NCBI GenBank assembly: GCA_046296415.1
Contig: JBKBLN010000002.1
Span: forward strand, 1-64,000
DNA: 64,000 nt
Direction: 5' to 3'
From: CAYNRA01 sp046296415
Lineage (GTDB): Bacteria; Bacteroidota; Bacteroidia; Cytophagales; Spirosomataceae
The notes below the pieces were generated by a model. That model did not search any database and was not told the DNA's origin. It worked only from the letters and a program-made list of their open reading frames with translations. The first letter of the stretch is position 1. Each line of letters starts with the position of its first letter. Both the position numbers and the translations under genes were made by a program. Positions 59,473-64,000 of this stretch are shown in pieces.

Positions 59473-59493
59473 TTGACTACAAAATTGAGTTAA
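59473..59493. promoter_or_regulatory. Operator-like repeat 2
   Basis: TTGACT, nine bases (ACAAAATTG), AGTTAA: the inverted repeat with one mismatch. It starts 44 bases after repeat 1 (about four helical turns) and lies 22 bases before the repressor ATG. Confidence 0.65.
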
Positions 59494-59514
59494 ATTTTAT
59501 TCAACCTTTGTTTT

Positions 59515-60216
59515 ATGCCGACAAATCTGAGCCAAAATCTACAAAACCTACGCAAAAGATATGAAGGAGGGCTTTCGCAAGAAGAATTAGCCGAACGGCT
59601 AGGACTCGCGAAGTCCACATACGGGTCTTACGAGCAAGGGCGCACCGAACCTCGGCTGGAGGACCTGGTTCGCATGGCCGAGTTTTTCGGTATCACCACC
59701 GATCAACTACTAACGGGCTCCTGGGAACACCTCCCCGCAACCTCGCCCATTAAACCCACAGAAAACCTCCGTATTTTGGTCACGACGGTGGATCCTCAGA
59801 ATCGAGAGAATATCGAGTATGTGCCTGTCAAGGCAGTAGCAGGCTATCCCCATGCGTACATGAATGAGGATTACATTGCACAGCTGCCAGCTTTTCAAGT
59901 GCCTTTTTTATCGCAGGACCGAAAATACCGGGTCTTTCCCGTCACAGGCGACTCGATGCTGCCTTTACAAGAAGGATCGCTGGTATTTGTGGAGTATGTC
60001 GAAGATTGGCGGACCATCAAAAACGGTACCATCTGTGTTGTGGTGACGCAGGATGAAGGCGTCGTATTGAAGAAAGTATTTAATTACCTGACCGAGAAGA
60101 ACGTACTGATCCTCAAATCCACCAACGAACGATACGCCCCCTACCCTGTCCTGGCAGACGACATTGCCGAGGTGTGGCGGTTTGTAGGCTATTATAGCAA
60201 GGAGTTTCCTGTATAA
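59515..60216 (+). CDS. XRE-S24 repressor, LexA/CI-like, probably self-cleaving
   Basis: A 233-residue regulator: an XRE helix-turn-helix (residues 5-65, LSQEELAERLGLAKSTYGSYEQG) and an S24 peptidase-like C-terminal domain. The Ala-Gly bond AVAG at 109-110, the nucleophile Ser147 in VTGDSML and the lysine pair 186-187 in VVLKKVF match the self-cleavage apparatus of LexA, UmuD and CI. The domain is not a classical LexA winged helix. Divergent from dinB-dnaE2 with two operator-like repeats between, it is the likely repressor of that pair and of itself, released by RecA after DNA damage. Start ATG 59515. Confidence 0.9.
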   Translation: MPTNLSQNLQNLRKRYEGGLSQEELAERLGLAKSTYGSYEQGRTEPRLEDLVRMAEFFGITTDQLLTGSWEHLPATSPIKPTENLRILVTTVDPQNRENIEYVPVKAVAGYPHAYMNEDYIAQLPAFQVPFLSQDRKYRVFPVTGDSMLPLQEGSLVFVEYVEDWRTIKNGTICVVVTQDEGVVLKKVFNYLTEKNVLILKSTNERYAPYPVLADDIAEVWRFVGYYSKEFPV

Positions 60217-60261
60217 TAAATTTCTCAACAAAGAAAAATACGAGACACCAAACCATGAAAC

Positions 60262-60298
60262 AATACCCCTTCCGGATCGCATCTCCAGAAGGGGTATT
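60262..60298. terminator. Terminator between the repressor and the haem lipoprotein gene
   Basis: A perfect eleven-base inverted repeat AATACCCCTTC / GAAGGGGTATT with a 15-base loop lies between the two converging genes. The T run is short, so strength is moderate. Confidence 0.7.
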
Positions 60299-60347
60299 TA
60301 CCAAACGCCATATAGAAAAAAGCGGATTACAACCACAAAAACGCTCC

Positions 60348-63227
60348 TCACAAACCCGTCTGCAAATAAGCCAGCAGATCCGCCATTTGCTGATGACTCA
60401 AGCTCGCTTCCAACCCCTCCATCATCAGGGAAGTACCCAAGGAACGGAAATTCTGGATGTCCCTTTTCAAGATCGTCACCGACTCCCCGCCCATCTTCTT
60501 CACTACATAATGCCGATCATTTTCATGGGCGATAATGCCCCAATGGATTTGCCCATTCTTCAGTTCGATTTTATGCTGAATGTATTTAGGATCAACCGCA
60601 GCATTGGGGTCCACAATTTCACGAAGCAACGTCGCCTTGCTTTTCCGAGAAATTTCGGTGAGATTGGGCCCAACCTCCTGACCAATGCGGCCAAACTGAT
60701 GACATCCGCTGCAGCTATTTTGAAATACCACCTGACCCGCCGAGGCAACCCCCGTCAACTGCAAAGCAGGCTTCATCGCCTCAACCACCGATTTTCGGGT
60801 TACGACCTCAGTATCCGAAAAGAATTTTTTGGCACGCCGTTTCACTTCCTCGTGGGGTGTCCACCATAACAGTGTCCTCCGCCTTTCTAAATCAAAATTC
60901 ATTTCCCCTACCGTAATATGACCGGCTTCCAAGGCCGACATCAATACGCCATGATGTTCTGGAACATACAAAAGTAGATCTCCAACGTGTTTTCGGATGC
61001 TAGGCGACAGCGAGGGCCACTTCGACACTAAGGCCTTTCCAACCGATGCCTCGCGCACCTCCAAAAGCTGCCGAAGAACTTCCTCCTGAACCTCCTGGCT
61101 TCGTTCTGGGTGTAAGCAACTCAAAATAGCCTGTGATTTTACTTTATAAGGCAACTCTCGGATGGTTTTCAACAAAATCAAACGTGCCGAGTCTGAGGTG
61201 GTGGCTTTTTGAACACTTTGCAAAGCCCATTCACTGGCCTCAAGATACGCCTGAGAAGGAGGAAGCCCCATTTTTTTTCGAATCACAGCAATCGGACCGA
61301 CCAAAGATGGATTCTCCTCCCACGCATTTAACTGAGGCCAGGAACCCACCGATGCCTGAGGCTCCATGAGATTACCTAAACTCGTTAACATAGGCTCTAC
61401 TTGTTGGGATGAAAAACCAGCCATTCCCGTCTTTATCTCCTCATTAAAAGGTGTATGGTCTAAAGCTAATGGCAAAAGAGCCAACCAAAAATCCAGTGGA
61501 ACGGCTGATTTATCTGCAAATTGGGCCATCCACGGTGCCGCATTCGCTTGCGCCACCCAAGCCAATGCACGCAGAGCCCATGGGTCTTTTTGTTTTTTCA
61601 CTGCTGCTTCCCACGACTTTACCTGGGCATTCCATGAACCTTCCGGCCAGAGGCTACTAGTCAGAGCCGCCTGGCGCGCCACCCGAGGATCTTTGTCCAC
61701 CCAACCCTGAACAAGCCACTCGGCCATAGGGAAATAATCCGCTCCCAACGACTCGATACACAAAAACGCATTTTCACGGATTCCCGGATCCGGATCTTGC
61801 GTCAGTCGTTGAAGATCAGTTGACTGAATACTACGCTGCTGCGTTAATAGCCACAGGGCATGCAAGCGAGCCATTGGATTGGAATTCCTTAGCAACCCTT
61901 CCATTTCCTTTTGCTCGGCATTTGTCCAGGTCGTATTGGATAAAAATTGGTGGGCTTGCATCCGAACCCACGCATTGGGGTGTTGCAATGCCTTCACCAA
62001 GTTGGCTCGCTTGGAAACATCCCAAGGCGTATGTAATTCATACCCTTTGCGCTGCAAACGGTAGATCCGGCCTTTTTCTTTTCCGGCCGATAAATCCAAT
62101 GTTTTTTCGATTTCATCCGGAATCCATTCGGGATGCTCGATTACTGCACGGTGCATATCCAAAACATAAATGGCTCCGTCAGGCCCCACCACTTGATTGA
62201 CGGGTCGAAAGGATCGATCCGAACTCGCTAAAAGATCCCGATTGGCGAGATACCGACTCGCTACAAACGAACTTCCCTTGGGGTGAATGACATCTACGTG
62301 AAGAAGATTCAAAACGACGTCAGCCACCCAAACCGAGTTTTCCAACTCCTTTCCCATAGCTCCTCCTGTATAACTCATGATGCCACAGGCTCCTGAGAAA
62401 TACCCAGCTTGTTCAGGATGATTCAACCGATCTTCCTGTTCTCCCACAGGGTAGATACGGGCAAGGCCATGTTCATCATGATCGGAAATATTTTCTAGGG
62501 GTTCAAAACCAGCCGTGGGAATGTACCGACTGGGTACTACCACATGGGAAATATGGGTTAAATTATGGGTCGTAAACCAGCGTCCATAGGCATCCATAGC
62601 TAATTCGAAGCCACCTGAGGACTCAGCCCAACGTTCTACTTTTTGCTGACGAATATGAAAACGAAAGTCGTGTCCTTGCAAGGGTAAGGCCTCCTTTTTT
62701 CGACCTTTCCAATGGGGAGCACCGTCATTTCCTCCATTGGCCACGTAGATCCAGCCATCAAGCCCCAGGGTTAATCCGTTGGCATTGTGTTGTAAATTAT
62801 CAGTCGCTAAGCCCTCCAATAGGGTGTCCCGTCGGTCTACACGACCGTCATGATCCTCATCCCAAAGCTGAAAAACGAACGGAGGTGCTGCCACTAGCCA
62901 ACTATTTCCGTACGTCATAAGAGATGTGGCCATGCGCAAGGAATCAGCCAAAACCGTGGATCGATCATACTGGCCGTCTTGGTTATCGTCCCAAAGTTGA
63001 ACAATCCGACTTTCCCGATCTTCAAAAGGGTAACCTGGCATTTGAAGTACATATGCTTGACCAGAAGCTGAAAATGCCATATCCACCGGATCCACTACCA
63101 CAGGTTCTTGAGCTACTAAACTTAGCTCAAAACCAGGGGCTAGGTCAAAATCAGGCAAAGAAGGGGCCGAGCTTTGACAGCCCAGAACAATCGCCCATCC
63201 GCATACTAGAAAAAAGAGGTATCGCAT
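60348..63227 (-). CDS. PVC-type haem-binding CxxCH lipoprotein
   Basis: A 959-residue exported protein. Lipoprotein signal with VLGCQS; a beta-propeller-like N-terminal half (residues about 25-400) with blade motifs such as VDMAFSASGQAYVLQMPG and DGWIYVANGGNDG and Asp-rich calcium-like turns (DDNQDGQYD, DEDHDGRVD); a helical HEAT-like region (about 410-800, repeats such as HALWLLTQQ and ENAFLCIESLG); and a C-terminal cytochrome c with NSCSGCHQFG (CxxCH, about residue 850). Such proteins are most numerous in Planctomycetes/Verrucomicrobia and also occur in Bacteroidota; substrates are probably sugar alcohols or polymers but are unproven. Confidence 0.85.
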   Translation of the reverse strand: MRYLFFLVCGWAIVLGCQSSAPSLPDFDLAPGFELSLVAQEPVVVDPVDMAFSASGQAYVLQMPGYPFEDRESRIVQLWDDNQDGQYDRSTVLADSLRMATSLMTYGNSWLVAAPPFVFQLWDEDHDGRVDRRDTLLEGLATDNLQHNANGLTLGLDGWIYVANGGNDGAPHWKGRKKEALPLQGHDFRFHIRQQKVERWAESSGGFELAMDAYGRWFTTHNLTHISHVVVPSRYIPTAGFEPLENISDHDEHGLARIYPVGEQEDRLNHPEQAGYFSGACGIMSYTGGAMGKELENSVWVADVVLNLLHVDVIHPKGSSFVASRYLANRDLLASSDRSFRPVNQVVGPDGAIYVLDMHRAVIEHPEWIPDEIEKTLDLSAGKEKGRIYRLQRKGYELHTPWDVSKRANLVKALQHPNAWVRMQAHQFLSNTTWTNAEQKEMEGLLRNSNPMARLHALWLLTQQRSIQSTDLQRLTQDPDPGIRENAFLCIESLGADYFPMAEWLVQGWVDKDPRVARQAALTSSLWPEGSWNAQVKSWEAAVKKQKDPWALRALAWVAQANAAPWMAQFADKSAVPLDFWLALLPLALDHTPFNEEIKTGMAGFSSQQVEPMLTSLGNLMEPQASVGSWPQLNAWEENPSLVGPIAVIRKKMGLPPSQAYLEASEWALQSVQKATTSDSARLILLKTIRELPYKVKSQAILSCLHPERSQEVQEEVLRQLLEVREASVGKALVSKWPSLSPSIRKHVGDLLLYVPEHHGVLMSALEAGHITVGEMNFDLERRRTLLWWTPHEEVKRRAKKFFSDTEVVTRKSVVEAMKPALQLTGVASAGQVVFQNSCSGCHQFGRIGQEVGPNLTEISRKSKATLLREIVDPNAAVDPKYIQHKIELKNGQIHWGIIAHENDRHYVVKKMGGESVTILKRDIQNFRSLGTSLMMEGLEASLSHQQMADLLAYLQTGL

Positions 63228-63285
63228 CCTATTCGACTGAAAATTGTATATACTAATGTACAGAATAAATTGGATCGAGAAAAGA

Positions 63286-63789
63286 TCAGAGCATCAACTT
63301 CCAGTGATCCATGGATTCCGATTGGTTGGATTGTACGAAACCTTGGCGTTCAAGCACTTTAAAAGAAGCTAGGTTCGTTTTTTCGGTGGAGGCCACCACA
63401 GATTTTACAAGCGGTTGGGTTTTCAACCAATCAAGCATACCACCCACCATTTCAGTCATGTAACCTTTTCTCTGGAAGGCCTCGTAGGTTCCATAGCCAA
63501 TTTCAATTTCACCTTCGGCATTGGGTGCTCCGTGAAAACAGAAATCGCCAACCATGGTGTTCTCCTCCCGCGAAATCGCCGTCCAAAGGGTAGTAAATAA
63601 AGGATTTTGGGTGGGATCTAGAACATTTGGCAAGATACTTTCCTCCAGTGCCTCCTTTAACTCAGGGGCAATGGTTCTTGGAGAATCACTCAATTGCAAG
63701 GATTTTTCGAGCAGTTGCCCACCTTGGAGGTACAAAAGGAGTTGGTCGTAGGTTAATGGAATAATCGTCAATCTTTTCGTGGTGATCAT
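63286..63789 (-). CDS. GNAT family N-acetyltransferase
   Basis: A 167-residue acetyltransferase of the RimJ/RimL-like group. The N-terminal TTKRLTIIPLTYDQLLLYL and the acetyl-CoA binding region IEIGYGTYEAFQRKGYMTEMVGGMLDWL (with the RxxGxxx-like RKGYMT) are characteristic, and the end SVVASTEKTNLASFKVLERQGF matches the alpha4-beta5 region. The substrate is unknown; members acetylate ribosomal proteins, small molecules or antibiotics. It is an isolated gene between the haem lipoprotein and the TPR protein. Confidence 0.88.
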   Translation of the reverse strand: MITTKRLTIIPLTYDQLLLYLQGGQLLEKSLQLSDSPRTIAPELKEALEESILPNVLDPTQNPLFTTLWTAISREENTMVGDFCFHGAPNAEGEIEIGYGTYEAFQRKGYMTEMVGGMLDWLKTQPLVKSVVASTEKTNLASFKVLERQGFVQSNQSESMDHWKLML

Positions 63790-63907
63790 TGGGGTGAGGG
63801 GCGGTTTTGGGTCGGTTGGAACCAGCTAAAATTAGTCAATCTTTTCATTTGGTATCTGGTCAAAAAGTAGGTTCCTATCAGGTCTGGTGCTTAGAGATTT
63901 GTAAAGT

Positions 63908-64000
63908 TTAATCGATTTTTTCCAATTGTTGGATGGTCCGTCGAACAAATTTATTTTCAGGATTCAATCTCAAACTTGCTTGAAATGTTTTCAATGCCAG
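63908..64000 (-). CDS. C-terminal end of a TPR-like protein (partial)
   Basis: Minus-strand open frame cut by the window edge. Its last 30 residues read LALKTFQASLRLNPENKF and then VRRTIQQLEKID, ending in TAA. The pattern (A-x3-F-x-A-S-L-x-L-N-P-x-N) is typical of the second helix of a tetratricopeptide repeat. The whole gene lies to the right of the window, so nothing more can be said. The 118-base gap 63790-63907 before the GNAT gene holds no clear feature. Confidence 0.75.
   Translation of the reverse strand: MALKTFQASLRLNPENKFVRRTIQQLEKID

Noticed and set aside
60255..60869. Long open frame (about 204 codons) on the plus strand within the haem lipoprotein gene
   Set aside because: It is antisense to a well-supported gene with domain homology, has a composition of basic and Pro residues typical of shadow frames, and no family resemblance.
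1..64000. CRISPR array, insertion sequence, prophage, restriction or toxin-antitoxin genes
   Set aside because: No regularly spaced repeats, transposase, integrase or phage structural motif was seen in the whole window.

Overview
This window comes from a member of the Bacteroidota, most probably a Cytophagales-type aerobe. The evidence is a PorP/SprF-type type IX secretion protein, a protein with a type IX (Por) C-terminal sorting domain, the Bacteroidota-specific DUF2027-Smr and DUF4403 families, the divergent omega subunit of that phylum, a CarboxypepD_reg/outer-membrane-barrel receptor, and many promoters of the Bacteroidota form (TTTG, about 20 bases, TAnnTTTG). No species call is made. 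Nearly all genes are chromosomal housekeeping or envelope genes. I saw no insertion sequence, prophage, CRISPR array or rRNA operon.

Layout. 0.2-6 kb (minus strand): a TPR protein, gyrA, and the rpsP-rimM-trmD translation operon. 6.0-6.4 kb: RNase P RNA. 6.4-12.5 kb (minus): DUF4403, DUF2027-Smr and VWA-like proteins, fabG, rsmI and a pterin dehydratase-like gene. 12.6 kb: tRNA-Ser(UGA). 12.7-15.8 kb (minus): a four-gene surface-sugar operon (3,4-ketoisomerase, DegT aminotransferase, polyprenyl-type glycosyltransferase, methyltransferase) with a well-formed promoter. 16-22 kb (minus): an AddB-like Fe-S nuclease, a multi-pass membrane protein and a DNA photolyase. 22-25.4 kb (plus): a LolA-like secreted protein, coaX, an outer-membrane protein and lptC. 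25.4-29.9 kb (minus): cytochrome c, SCO1, a small lipoprotein, recN and tilS. 29.9-33.5 kb (plus): an OstA/LptA-like protein, a T9SS cargo protein, bamD and rpoZ. 33.5-40.4 kb (minus): the 2-oxoglutarate dehydrogenase operon sucA-sucB-lpdA and a PorP/SprF protein. 40.5-42.8 kb (plus): purK-purE and a LysM protein. 43-47 kb: a secreted duplicated-domain protein, a TonB-type receptor and a YheT-like hydrolase. 47.3-53.4 kb (plus): an MpaB-family oxygenase, TetR regulator, ABC1 kinase, tryptophanase, class V aminotransferase and MarC. 53.4-55.2 kb (minus): endonuclease III and a VWA protein. 55.3-60.2 kb: a short DnaE polymerase and DinB, divergent from an XRE-S24 (LexA/CI-like) repressor. 60.3-64 kb (minus): a PVC-type haem lipoprotein, a GNAT acetyltransferase and the end of a TPR protein.

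The most interesting part is the probable DNA-damage unit at 55.3-60.2 kb. The repressor keeps an Ala-Gly cleavage site and the Ser/Lys pair needed for self-cleavage. The spacer between it and dinB-dnaE carries two near-identical 21-base operator-like repeats (TTGACT-N9-AGTCAA type) 44 bases apart. One lies on the predicted -7 element of dinB and the other just upstream of its -33 element. Other points of note are a short Trp-containing open frame in front of tryptophanase, terminator hairpins that sit inside the spacer of the next gene's promoter (bamD, tnaA), a perfect palindrome at the promoter of the TonB-type receptor, and -7 boxes only 4-6 bases from the start codon.
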